A stretch of 38,570 bases of DNA from Parietichytrium sp. I65-24A (taxonomy: Eukaryota > Sar > Bigyra > Thraustochytrida > Thraustochytriidae): positions 1-38,570 of the forward strand of contig BLSF01000140.1 in NCBI GenBank assembly GCA_012862575.1, in the 5' to 3' direction. The stretch's first letter is position 1. Each line of letters opens with the position of its first letter. Made by a program: the position numbers and the translations under genes. Below, piece by piece: positions 1-10,233 of the stretch. The notes under the pieces were generated by a model that searched no databases, was not told where the DNA came from, and saw only the letters and a list, made by a program, of their open reading frames with translations.

Positions 1-32
1 CTGATGAAAACTCTTGTTGCGCATTCACTCAG
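1..32 (+). other. 3' end of an intron with splice acceptor (copy A)
   Basis: These bases match the last part of the intron at 6743-6774 in the downstream paralogue and end in CAG at the acceptor. An ATG at position 4 opens a frame into the kinase exon, but it lies inside the inferred intron. The exon then begins at 33 with the third base of a split codon, the same phase 2 as every LRR junction of copy B. The upstream LRR exons of this copy should lie before the window. Confidence 0.7.
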
Positions 33-2928
33 GGACAAAGCGGGGAGACCAGAGTCACTCAGGGACGGAGATGAAGATTCAGTGCAACTCTCGGACGAAG
101 ATGAAGATTCAGTGCAACTCTCGGACGAAGATGAAGATTCAGTGCAAATCAGGGACGCACTACACGATCCAGAGCCACCCGGGAACGAACCACAGGATCC
201 AGACCCTGCCGAGCTTTTTGCGCGGCTGACAAGCTTGAATGCTGATCTTGCGAGCCGATGCGAGTCCGCAAAGGGCGGAGTGGAGCTGCCTGAAGCCGCT
301 GCTGCGCTGGAGTGGTGCGCTGCCGAGTTTACGCGGGACCCTACAGAAGCATTTCAAAGTTTTATCACCGCTGTCGATTCTGCGAATAATAGCCAAGCGG
401 CCTTCGAGTCGCTCCAGGAGGAGGTGAAGAGCAACACCGGACAGAAACAAACTCGAAACGAAGCCCTCGAGAATCTTCGAGCAAAGGTCTCCCTGGTGTT
501 TGAGGAAAATGCAAAACTCGTAAATGCCGAAGAAGAGCTGCAGCGCTGGAAGGCAAAGCTGACTGAGAATGATTCTGTAAATCATAGGAGCAACGAAGAG
601 CTTGGGACGTTTGAGCCTGAGAAATTTCGAAAGGCTTACTTAAGCGCGATGACTCAGCTTCTAAGTGCGCATGGGTCTCTGCAAAAGTGGAAAGATCGTC
701 ATGACTCCCGAGAATGGCGAGCCAAATCCGAGGAAGCCCTGGATTGTTTCGAAGAAGCTGCATCGCGAGACGGTATTAGAAATCCTTTTCGATTTGTGTT
801 GAATGCAGACGACCCTGCAGAAGTAAAGCAGCTCTTGAAGAAAGCAGTCGATGCGTTACAAGACGAGTTCAATTTCTTGAGGGAGGATCGCCCCGAGGCG
901 GACTTTCCTGAATCGAAAGTCGAAATGGCCCTGCAGACTCTCCGCTCGTTTGTTCAAGACGAGATGCCGGTCTTTCTTGCATGGGTCCGTAAGCAAAGGA
1001 GCAGGTTTGACGCTTTGCGGACTTTCTGTGCGGAAGGGTCCACTGAAACCTTCGAGGCACTTGTAAAGGATGTGCACAAGTGTGAGGACGACACAGATGA
1101 GGTTGATACAGCCATCCGGAAAGTCGAGAAGCAAATTTCACGTGGAGAAGACCAAGACGGAAGCTTCGCAACCAAAAAACAAGGCTTGGATGCCGACTCC
1201 AAAACGTTGCGTCGAAAATTGAGAGGTCTATCTCGTCAGTTGGTGGAAGAACGGGCACGATTGCTGCGCGTGGCCGAGCTCCACTATCCAGAGCTCTTGG
1301 CCATCTCAGGGTGGACTCGAATTCTTAAGCTGAATAATATTCCTGGTGCGGAGCTGCTGCAAAAGAGCGGTGTGTTGCTGGAAGGCTTTCGAGCGCGAGA
1401 CTTCACCGTCGTGAGGACGCTGGGCTCTTCAAGCGCTGGAAGACAGGTCGCCCTGGTCCAGACCCCCGATGGACACCTGACAGATGGAGTTTTAGCTGCG
1501 GCATCCCAAAAAGTGCTCAAATCCTTCTACCTTGGCGACTCTGACGCCCAAAAACATTTTCTGCGGCAGTGTGCCGTGCTAACCTTGCTACGGGATGTAA
1601 ACGTGGCCCGCGTAGAGAGTGTATTCCTGGATCGCCAAGCGAACCTCGGGTGCATTGTGATGCCCTTTTACGAGAAAGGTGACCTGAATATGTGGCTCGA
1701 GTCGAATCCACCGACTGCAAGGCCAATCTCGAGGTGCAGATCGCTGGCCAGGGATATACTTCACGCTTTGAGTATGATTCATTCGGGGGGTCACGTCCAT
1801 TGCGACTTGAAGCCGCACAACATATTCCTCACGCGGAAGTCCCGCGCGGTTCTAGGAGACTTTGACGGTGTGCAGAAGGATGGCCGGACGCTTACAACGA
1901 ACCTCCAGGTGACACTGGTCTATCTCGCTCCGGAGTTGAGAGGCGGGTCGCAACATAGGGTCAGTGCGGCTGTGGACATGTACGCTTGTGGAATGATTCT
2001 GAAGCAGTTGCTCGAGGGGGTCGCGGAAGAAGGCAGCTGTAAAGCTCTGATTTCGAGTCTAATGAGCGATGATCCTGACGCCCGGCCGACGGCCAATCAA
2101 GCTCTGCAACACGATTTCTTTGCTGAAGAGACACGTGACTGTTCGAGATGTCAGAAGAAATGTCTCGCGCTGGACACGATCGCATGTGGTAGCGACGACG
2201 CGCATTGCTTGTGCAAAGAGTGCTTGACAAACATTGTGAGAGGCGATCTCAACTCGGAGGTAGCGGTATTAGTAAGCGGCACTCTCCGGTGTTGCATGCC
2301 TGAGTGTCAAGAACTGTTGCCATTAATTTGGATCACGGCTTTGCTAGACAAGCGAGACCGGAAGACGCTTCAGGAGGAGATCATGAAGAAAGAGCGCCAC
2401 AACGTCTCGGTGACTTTTCACGAAAAGCAAATCAAGAGTATTCTTGAACCGCCATGCCCGTCATGCAAGGAGCCCATTAAATTCGATAGCGGGCCCCTTC
2501 CCTGGCAATCCTTTACCTTGCAGTGCAGTGAGAACGAGTGCGAAAGTGTCTTTTGTATGTGGTGTTACAAAGACTTTGAGCGAGATTGTGATTTCGACAA
2601 TGCCGCGGAAAGACATACGAGGGAGTGTAGCTCGAATCCATTGAAGGGTTCCACGTGTGGTGATACCAAAAAGTGCAAACAGGAGAGGCGATTTCTGATC
2701 ATCAAGAAGGTCAACGAATATCGGGAAAAGCATATCTCCGGTCACGTGAGTGAGGGCGTGGAAAAGGAGCTCGAGCGGCTCCTTAGCGAGCGTGGTTTTG
2801 CCAAGGAGTCTCCGCCCGATCTTCCTGCAGCTGACAAGGGTCAGAAACGAAAACCAATCACATTGTATGGTGTCACAGCGAAGTGTCCTCGACGGACTTT
2901 CTCTTTAGTCACGGGTCAAGAGACTTAA
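33..2928 (+). CDS. Last exon of LRR-kinase-RING/IBR receptor-like protein, copy A (5' part outside window)
   Basis: Numbering residues from the ATG at 4, the exon begins with three acidic repeats (DSVQLSDEDE type), then a charged helical and coiled-coil region to about residue 460. A protein kinase domain follows: glycine loop near 474, lysine 503 or 506, catalytic loop HCDLKPHN with Asp 601, GDFDG at 618-622, APE near 642, ending near 702. The base before the catalytic Asp is Cys, so it is a non-RD kinase, and DFG reads DFD. From 713 comes a RING-like set (CxxC, C, HCxCxxC, CxxxxC), then from about 818 a C6HC set like an IBR domain (CPSC, FCMWC, HTREC). No RING2 with a catalytic Cys is visible. 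Expected role is a signalling kinase with ubiquitin-ligase-type activity. The exon is about 95 percent identical to 6775-9634. The N-terminal ATG is probably not the real start. Confidence 0.8.
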
Positions 2929-3209
2929 TTTCAGAATTGTCAGATGCGCAAACCATCTTTGCAGGGCTAGACAAGGACACCCTTAAAAACTAGTTGGATC
3001 GGCGCAGATCGGTGAATGCAATTACTGTATATTATATGAAACTGCCGGGGTGCTATGCCCGGTCAGAAATGCATGCTTGCGCATGCTTCCAAAATTGCGT
3101 TCACAAATGTTCACAATCAAAATCTTTTTTTTAAAACAAAACAAGCCAAAGTGCGCCCGCCTTCGGCGGTTTTCTTCGTGCTCGAGAGTTGCGCTTGCTC
3201 CGGCAGGCT
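2929..3209 (+). repeat. Duplicated 3' flank of copy A
   Basis: This stretch matches 9635-9920 downstream of copy B with a few substitutions and small indels. Homology stops at the sequence TCCGGCAGGCT, after which the two flanks are unrelated. It therefore marks the right edge of the duplicated block. It contains a CGGGGTGCTATGCCCGG hairpin near 3045-3062. Confidence 0.8.
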
Positions 3210-3262
3210 TACTCGTTTCGTTCGCAGTTCATCTTCGCGAGTTGCAATGGAAGCCACGAAGT

Positions 3263-3659
3263 GCACCAGGTCCACTGCATTTGGTCCGAAAAACTCGAGC
3301 CTCAGCTCGTCCGAAATGACGGGCGTGTCCGTAACTTGCTTGTGCAATGAGGCCAATTTCTCTGCAGCGTCATGCTTCTGGTCTTTTCCAAAGATTTCGC
3401 CTGCAATCTTGATCTGCTCTCTGTCGCCAGGACGGATATGAACGACAGTCGGACGCCTTGTCACAGTTCCTCTACCAGTTGGAAGCACCCCTTGAAGGCC
3501 AGGTGCAATTGAAGCTAGCCAGGAAGATTTTCCGCTCCCTTAGTCGCCGATGACGCAAATTTGCGGGATCTCTAGCTCGCCCCCCGCCTTGGCCCTTATC
3601 TCTTGAACAAGCGATAGCTTTCGAGCATACTCGTCGCTCGTGCTTTGGTGGAAAGCCAT
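3263..3659 (-). pseudogene. Truncated dynamin-like GTPase, 5' fragment only
   Basis: On the minus strand this matches the first ~130 codons of the intact dynamin gene (12303-12702) almost base for base, from the start codon at 3657-3659 through the P-loop, and breaks off before the DLPG motif. The P-loop glutamine codon CAA is TAA here, near 3541, so translation would stop at about residue 40 inside GDQGSGKS. The neighbouring upstream sequence to about 3756 also matches the dynamin promoter side (to about 12780). It is a partial, dead duplicate that carries its promoter region. Confidence 0.9.
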
Positions 3660-3756
3660 CTTTTTTACCGTAGGTCAGAAATGGATTTCCGACTTTGGTG
3701 ATTGAGCTGCGGCGTCACTTCCACTCGTTCGCGTGAATTGCTTTTTGGAGAACGAG

Positions 3757-3818
3757 CAACCAAGCCCCGACTCCTACGAGCTGGCTGCCTGCCTCGTAGG
3801 ACTCGTAGGACCTGGAAT
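3757..3818 (+). repeat. Dispersed hairpin repeat, copy 1
   Basis: The core CAACCAAGCCCCGACT is followed by a 9-bp perfect stem TCCTACGAG / CTCGTAGGA around a 12-base loop, and ends CCTGGAAT. This copy has an extra ACTCGTAGG unit after the stem. Other copies are at 10221-10293 and, inverted, at 38045-38117. All three diverge right after GGAAT, which suggests the terminus of a mobile element. The element type is not determined. Confidence 0.7.
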
Positions 3819-4345
3819 TCCTCTCATAGCGTTAATACTGCACTTCTGAAAGTGTACAAGCCTGGGAATGAATAGGACGTGCATTCCTCCATAGAGTTTA
3901 GACTTGCTGGGGATTAGCGAATCTGGGCTCGTTTAGCTCAGTTTCTTAAGATGAGTTGGGAGGGAAAAAAGAGCAATCTTTTGCCAAACCAGCCAGACTA
4001 GCCAGACTAGCCAGACCATTACTACTATCCATCCTGCAACTCTAAACTCTAATACCTGGGCCACTGCCAGTCTTACTGCTCTGCATATTCAGCACTATGT
4101 AAATATTCCTTAGCTTTCATTAAGTGACTGCGTGTACTCGCAGTGCGCATGATCACTACTTCAAACCATAGGAGCTGAGTAAGCCGGAATGGAGTGCATG
4201 TCACAGTATCTTTCTCAATCAATCAATCTCAAAATCAATCAATTGAAATGAAAAGGTGACGAAGAGAGCGCAAAGCAGAGCATCACGAACACACACAGAT
4301 TTACGTTCTTAGACGAGCGGATCGACAAAGCGAAGATAAGAGAAG
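3819..4345. other. Intergenic region upstream of the LRR-kinase gene
   Basis: No gene is seen. It holds a short tandem run of GCCAGACTA units at about 3991-4017 and CAATCAAT-type repeats at about 4214-4245. The promoter and 5' UTR of the gene starting at 4346 should lie here, but no motif can be assigned with confidence. Confidence 0.5.
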
Positions 4346-7300
4346 ATGATCGAGAACGGCATCGGCGTGGAGTTTCATTATGTGGGCTCGTTCGTTGAAT
4401 GGAAGGAGGCGATCGACCGAGGAGAGAAGAGTGTGAAGTGAGTTGCGGACTATCAGGCCGTGAAATGGAGCCGCATCGAGTCTAATCATGCTTTCGTTTC
4501 ACACAGGTTTAAAGAGCGTTGCAATGTGGGGCCAGGTGGGCAGAACCGTATTGCTGCCATGCTCGAGGAAAACAAAACGCTTGTGAGGCTGGAGTGAGTT
4601 CCTCAACGCTACAGCGAGTCTCGCGGTCTGTTGTGCTGCTTTTCTTTCAGATTTAGTGTGACCTGGAAACCGGCTTTATGAAATATTCAGCACCTTTGCG
4701 AAACTTGTTGCGGCTGACAGCTTCTTGTCTTTTCTGGAAACAGTCTTTCTTACAACATATTTGGCTCCGCAGGATGTAAAGCGCTCGGTCGCGCGTTGGA
4801 GAAGAACGCTGCGCTGACTGGGTTGGAGTATGTGTGACATTGACACCGGTTTGGTGAAAAACGTTACTACCTTGCTAAACTTTCTCGGACTTGGTGGCTG
4901 ACGATTTCATTCTTTGTAACGAAATAGTCTTTCTTTGAATGATATTGGCGATGAAGGATCATCAGCGATCGGTCTCGCGTTGGAGGAGAACACTGCGCTG
5001 ACTGAGTTGGTGTACGTGTGACTTTGACACCGGTTTGGTGAGATGAGTGTCTTGCTAAACTTTCTCGGACTTCGTGGCTGACGATTTCATGTCTTCTTGT
5101 AATGAAATAGTCTCTGGAGTAACAACATTGGCGATGGAGGAGCATCAGCGATCGGTCGCGCGTTGGAGAAGAACACTCCGCTAACTTCGTTGGAGTACGT
5201 GTAACTTTGACACCGGTTTGGAGACAATGCTTACCCTACTAAACTTTCTCGGACTTGGTGGCTGACGAATTTATGTCATGAAATAGTCTTCGAAGCAATA
5301 GTATTGGCGATGAAGGATCATCAGCGATCGGTCTCGCGTTGGAGGAGAACACTGCGCTGACTAGGTTGGAGTATGTGTGGCATTGACACCGGTTTGGTGA
5401 AAAACGTTACTACCTTGCTAAACTTTCTCGGACTTGGTGGCTGACGATTTCATGTCTTTTGTAACGAAACAGCCTTCCGTGCAATAGGATTGGCGATGAA
5501 GGAGCATCAGCGATCGGTCGCGCGTTGGAGGAGAACACTGCGCTGACTGAGTTGAAGTACGTGTGGCTTTGACATCGGATCAGTTGAAAATTTTTCTGCC
5601 TTGTAAAACTTTCTCGGACTTGGTGGCTGACGGTTCCATGTCTTTTTGTAATGAAATAGTCTTTCTCGTAATCAGATTGGCGCTGAAGGAGCATCAGCGA
5701 TCGGTCGCGCGTTAGAGAACAACACTGCACTGACTAAATTGCAGTACGTGTGACTTTGGCACCGGTTGGGTGAAAAACGTTACTGCCTTGCTAAACTTTC
5801 TCGGACTTGGTGGCTGACGGTTCCATGTTATTCTGATGAAATAGTCTTACGTGCAATAGGATTGGCTTCAAAGGAAGTTCAGCGATCGGTTGCGCGTTGG
5901 AGAAGAACACCGCGCTGACTTGGTTGAAGTACGTGTGACATTGACACCGGTTTGGTGAAACTGTTTGATTCCTTGCTAAACTTTCTCGGACTTGGCGGCT
6001 GACGGTTACATGTTATTCTGATGAAATAGTCTTACGAGCAATAGGATTGGCTTCAAAGGAAGTTCAGCGATCGGTTGCGCGTTGGAGAAGAACACTGCGC
6101 TGACTAGGTTGAAGTATGTGTGACATTGACACCGGTAGGGTGAAAAACGTTACAACCTCGCTACACTTTCTCGGACTTGGTGGCTTACTATTTCGTGTCT
6201 GTTTGTAATGAAATAATAGTCTTGAAAAATGTGGAATTGGCGATAAAGGAGCATCAGCGATTGGTCGTGCGTTGGAGAAGAACACTGCGCTGACTACATT
6301 GGAGTATGTGTGACATTGACACCGGTTTGGTGAAAAACGTTACTACCTTGCTAAACTTTCTCGGACTTGGTGGCTGACGATTTCATTCTTTGTACTGAAC
6401 TAGTCTTTGTGGTAACAAGATTGGCGCTGCAGGAGCATCAGCGATTGGTCGTGCGTTGGAGAAGAACACTGCGCTGACATCGTTGAAGTACGTGTGGCTT
6501 TGACATCGGTTTAGTTGAAAACTTTTCTGCCTTGTAAAACTTTCTCGGACTTGGTGCCTGACGGTTCCATGTTCTTCTGAGGAAATAGTCTTGGGAGGCA
6601 TGAAATTGGCGCTGCAGGAGCATCAGCGATTGGTCGTGCGTTGGAGAAGAACACTGCGCTGGCATTGTTGAAGTACGTGTGGCTTTGACATCGGTTTAGT
6701 TGAAAACTTTTCTGCCTTGTAAAACTTTCTCGGACTTGGTGGCTGATGAAAACTCTTGTTGCACATTTATTTAGGCAACTCAGGGACGACGATGGAGATT
6801 CAGAGCAACTCTGGAACGAACCACATGATCCAGAGCCAATCAGGGAAGAAGGTGAAAATTCAGTGCAACTCTCGGACGAAGATGAAGATCCAGAGCCACC
6901 CGGGAACGAACCACAGGATCCAGACCCTGCCGAGCTTTTTGCGCGGCTGACAAGCTTGAATGCTGATCTTGCGAGCCGATGCGAGTCCGCAAAGGGCGGA
7001 GTGGAGCTGCCTGAAGCCGCTGCTGCGCTGGAGTGGTGCGCTGCCGAGTTTAAGCGGAATCCTACAAGCACATTTCCAAGTTTTATTTCCGCGGTCCGTT
7101 CTGCGAATGAGAGCCAAGCGGCCTTCGAGTCGCTCCAGGAGGAGGTGAAGAGCAACACCGGACAGAAACAAACTCGAAACGAAGCCCTCGAGAATCTTCG
7201 AGCAAAGGTCTCCCTGGTGTTTGAGGAAAATGCAAAACTCGTAAATGCCGAAGAAGAGCTGCAGCGCTGGAAGGCAAAGCTGACTGAGAATGATTCTGTA

Positions 7301-9634
7301 AATCATAGGAGCAACGAAGAGCTTGGGACGTTTGAGCCTGAGAAATTTCGAAAGGCTTACTTAAGCGCGATGACTCAGCTTCTAAGTGCGCATGGGTCTC
7401 TGCAAAAGTGGAAAGATCGTCATGACTTCCGAGAATGGCGAGCCAAATCCGAGGAAGCCCTGGATTGTTTTGAAGAAGCTGCATCGCGAGACGGTATTAG
7501 AAATCCTTTTCGATTTGTGTTGAATGCAGACGACCCTGCAGAAGTAAAGCAGCTCTTGAAGAAAGCAGTCGATGCGTTACAAGACGAATTCAATTTCTTG
7601 AGGGAGGATCGCCCCGAGGCGGACTTTCCTGAATCGGAAGTCGAAATGGCCCTGCAGACTCTCCGCTCGTTTGTTCAAGACGAGATGCCGGTCTTTCTTG
7701 CATGGGTCCGTAAGCAAAGGAGCAAGTTTGACGCTTTGTGGACTTTCTGTGCGGAAGGGTCCACTGAAACCTTCGAGGCACTTGTAAAGGATGTGCACAA
7801 GTGTGAGGACGACACAGATGAGGTTGATACAGCCATCCGGAAAGTCGAGAAGCAAATTTCACGTGGAGAAGACCAAGACGGAAGCTTCGCAACCAAAAAA
7901 CAAGGCTTGGATGCCGACTCCAAAACGTTGCGTCGAAAATTGAGAGGTCTATCTCGTCAGTTGGTGGAAGAACGGGCACGATTGCTGCGCGTGGCCGAGC
8001 TCCACTATCCAGAGCTCTTGGCCATCTCAGGGTGGACTCGAATTCTTAAGCTGAATAATATTCCTGGTGCGGAGCTGCTGCAAAAGAGCGGTGTGTTGCT
8101 GGAAGGCTTTCGAGCGCGAGACTTCACCATTGTGAAGACGCTGGGCTCTTCAAGCGCTGGAAGACAGGTCGCCCTGGTCCAGACCCCCGATGGACACCTG
8201 ACAGATGGAGTGTTAGCTGCGGCATCCCAAAAAGTGCTCAAATCCTTCTACCTTGGCGACTCTGACGCCCAAAAACGTTTTCTGCGGCAGTGTGCCGTGC
8301 TAACCTTGCTACGGGATGTAAACGTGGCCCGCGTAGAGAGTGTATTCCTGGATCGCCAAGCGAACCTCGGGTGCATTGTGATGCCCTTTTACGAGAAAGG
8401 TGACCTGAATATGTGGCTCGAGTCGAATCCACCGACTGCAAGGCCAATCTCGAGGTGCAGATCGCTGGCCAGGGATATACTTCACGCTTTGAGTATGATT
8501 CATTCGGAGGGTCACGTCCATTGCGACTTGAAGCCGCACAACATATTCCTCACGCGGTCGTTCCGCGCGGTTCTAGGAGACTTTGACGGTGTGCAGAAGG
8601 ATGGCCGGACGCTTACAACGAACCTCCAGGTGACACTGGTCTATCTCGCTCCGGAGTTGAGAGGCGGGTCGCAACATAGGGTCAGTGCGGCTGTGGACAT
8701 GTACGCTTGTGGAATGATTCTGAAGCAGTTGCTGGAGGGGGTCGCGGAAGAAGGTAGCTATAAAGCTCTGATTTCGAGTCTAATGAGCGATGATCCTGAC
8801 GCCCGGCCGACGGCCAACCAAGCTCTGCAACACGATTTCTTTGCTGAAGAGACACGTGGCTGTTTGAGATGTGAGAAGAATTGTCTCGCGCTGGACACGA
8901 TCGCATGTGGTAGCGACGACGCGCATTGCTTGTGCAAAGAGTGCTTGACAAACCTTATGAGAGGCGATCTCAACTCGGTATTAGTAAGCGGCACTCTGCG
9001 GTGTAGCATGCCTGAGTGTCAAGAACTGTTGCCGCGAATTTGGATCACGGCTTTGCTAGACAAGCGAGACCGGAAGACGCTTCAGGAGGAGATCACGAAG
9101 AAAGACCGCCACAACCTCTCGGTGACTTTTCACGAAAAGGAAATCAAGAGTATTCTTGAACCGCCATGCCCGTCATGCAAGGTGCCCATTAAATTCGATA
9201 GCGGGCCCCTTCCCTGGCAATCCTTTACCTTGCAGTGCAGTGAGAACGAGTGCGAAAGTGTCTTGTGTATGTGGTGTTACGAAGACTTTGGGCGACATTG
9301 TGATTTCGACGCCGCGGAAAAACATACGAGGGAGTGTAGCTCGAATCCATTCAAGGGTTTCACGTGTGGTGATCCTACAAAGTGCAAATGGGAGAGGAGA
9401 CTTCTGATCGACAAGAAGGTCAAAGAATATTGGGAAAAGCATATCTCCGGTCACGTGAGTGACGGCGTGGAGAATGATCTCAAGCAATACATTTGCAGGC
9501 GTGGCTATGCCAAGGAGTCTCCGCCCGATCTTCCTGCAGCTGCCAGGGGTCAGAAACGACCAATCACATATGGTCGTGTCACAGCGAAGTATCCTCGACG
9601 GACTTTCTCTTTAGTCACGGGTCAGGAGACTTAA
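4346..9634 (+). CDS. LRR(RI)-coiled coil-non-RD kinase-RING/IBR receptor-like protein, copy B, 15 exons
   Basis: Exons inferred by eye: 4346-4437, 4507-4593, then eleven 84-base exons (4744-4827, 4928-5011, 5111-5194, 5287-5370, 5473-5556, 5660-5743, 5845-5928, 6030-6113, 6220-6303, 6404-6487, 6589-6672), then 6775-9634. That is 14 segments; the long intron 4594-4743 may hide a remnant exon with its own acceptor at about 4650. Every donor is GT(A/G)(C/T)GT- or GTGAGT-like, every acceptor ends in AG, and all junctions are phase 2. The lengths sum to 3963 bases, giving about 1320 residues with no stop. The 87-base exon and each 84-base exon encode one 28-29 residue ribonuclease-inhibitor-type LRR (LxxLDLxxNxIGxxG). 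The last exon repeats the domains of copy A: acidic linker, coiled coil, kinase (HCD loop at about 8519-8527, DFD) and RING-IBR. A cytoplasmic receptor or sensor role is inferred. There is no signal peptide or membrane span, so it is not a cell-surface receptor kinase. The start ATG is the first in an open leader, less certain than the rest. Confidence 0.8.
4744..6672 (+). repeat. Tandem array of eleven one-LRR exons with near-identical introns (~185-bp period)
   Basis: Unit starts are spaced 184, 183, 176, 186, 187, 185, 185, 190, 184 and 185 bases. Each unit is an 84-base exon plus an intron of about 92-106 bases. The introns share GTACGTGTG, CACCGG, a CTTTCTCGGACTTGG block and an ATGAAATAG-like acceptor. 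Within exons the central codons (IGDEGASAIGRALEKN and close variants) barely change, while the codons at each exon edge vary strongly. The array is therefore repetitive in both coding and intronic parts. Confidence 0.93.
6673..6774 (+). other. Intron joining the LRR array to the kinase exon; contains a misleading ATG
   Basis: The donor GTACGTGTGG at 6673 and the first ~70 bases match the LRR-array introns, so the boundary with the kinase exon lies within repeat-derived sequence. The end is TTTATTTAG at 6774. An ATG at 6746 is in frame with the kinase exon and would look like a start codon, but the phase-2 join of exon 6589-6672 to base 6775 keeps the LRR and kinase frames continuous. Confidence 0.8.
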
Positions 9635-9920
9635 TTTCAGAATTGTCAGATGCGCAAACCATCTTTGCAGGGCTAGACAAGTACACCCTTAAAAATTAGT
9701 TGATCGGCGCAGATCGGTGAATGCAATTACTGTATAATTTATGAAACTGCCGGGGTGCTATGCCCGGTCAGAAAAATGCATGCTTGCACATGCTTCCAAA
9801 ATTGCGTTCACAAATGTTCACTATTAAAATATTTTTTTAAATAAAACAAGCCAAAGTGCGCCAGCCTTCGGCGGTCTTCTTTGTGCTCGAGAGTTGCGCC
9901 TGCCTCCGGCAGGCTGACCT
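9635..9920 (+). repeat. Duplicated 3' flank of copy B
   Basis: Matches 2929-3209 after copy A. It should contain the 3' UTR; an AATAAAA at about 9840 is a possible poly(A) signal. Homology ends near 9920, just before the CCTAACCTAACC stretch. Confidence 0.75.
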
Positions 9921-9930
9921 AACCTAACCA

Positions 9931-10233
9931 TCAATCATTCTCCGCTGAATCAATCTTGAGTTCTGGATATACCTTTTGAGCGAGTGTAATCGACTGAAGA
10001 TATGCACACAAATATGTCCGTATTGTTGGACGAGTATGAATCCACATCTCAGGGTCCGAGAAGAATAACAACGACGTGTTACGCGCATGTGCAAGTACTC
10101 GATCTCTCACAGTCTGTGATTCATTAATAGAACGCAGTAAATCGGGCGAGAAGGTAGATACTCGATCCAAGTACTTTGAATACACTGATCTCTCATGCTT
10201 CTGACTTAGACAAATACCGTGACCATCTCTCAA
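9931..10233 (-). CDS. Hypothetical 100-residue protein or gene fragment
   Basis: An open frame of 100 codons, charged and with ordinary composition, without a recognised motif, signal peptide or membrane span. Its ATG lies inside the dispersed hairpin repeat (GGTTGAGAGATGG), so the frame may have been opened by insertion of that repeat into an older gene. I do not recognise the family. It may equally be a fragment or chance frame. Confidence 0.3.
   Translation of the reverse strand: MRDGHGICLSQKHERSVYSKYLDRVSTFSPDLLRSINESQTVRDRVLAHARNTSLLFFSDPEMWIHTRPTIRTYLCAYLQSITLAQKVYPELKIDSAEND

Noticed and set aside
4744-6672. Regularly spaced repeats resembling a CRISPR-like array
   Set aside because: Period is ~185 bases, repeats are long and coding, splice signals flank each unit, and the variable parts are codons of an LRR rather than spacers.
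6746-6774. Start codon of a 962-residue kinase protein
   Set aside because: It lies in sequence shared with LRR introns and just before a phase-2 acceptor that keeps the LRR frame.
9923-9935. Telomere-like CCTAACCTAACC
   Set aside because: Only two units, and similar short matches at 17227 and 18617 are equally isolated.
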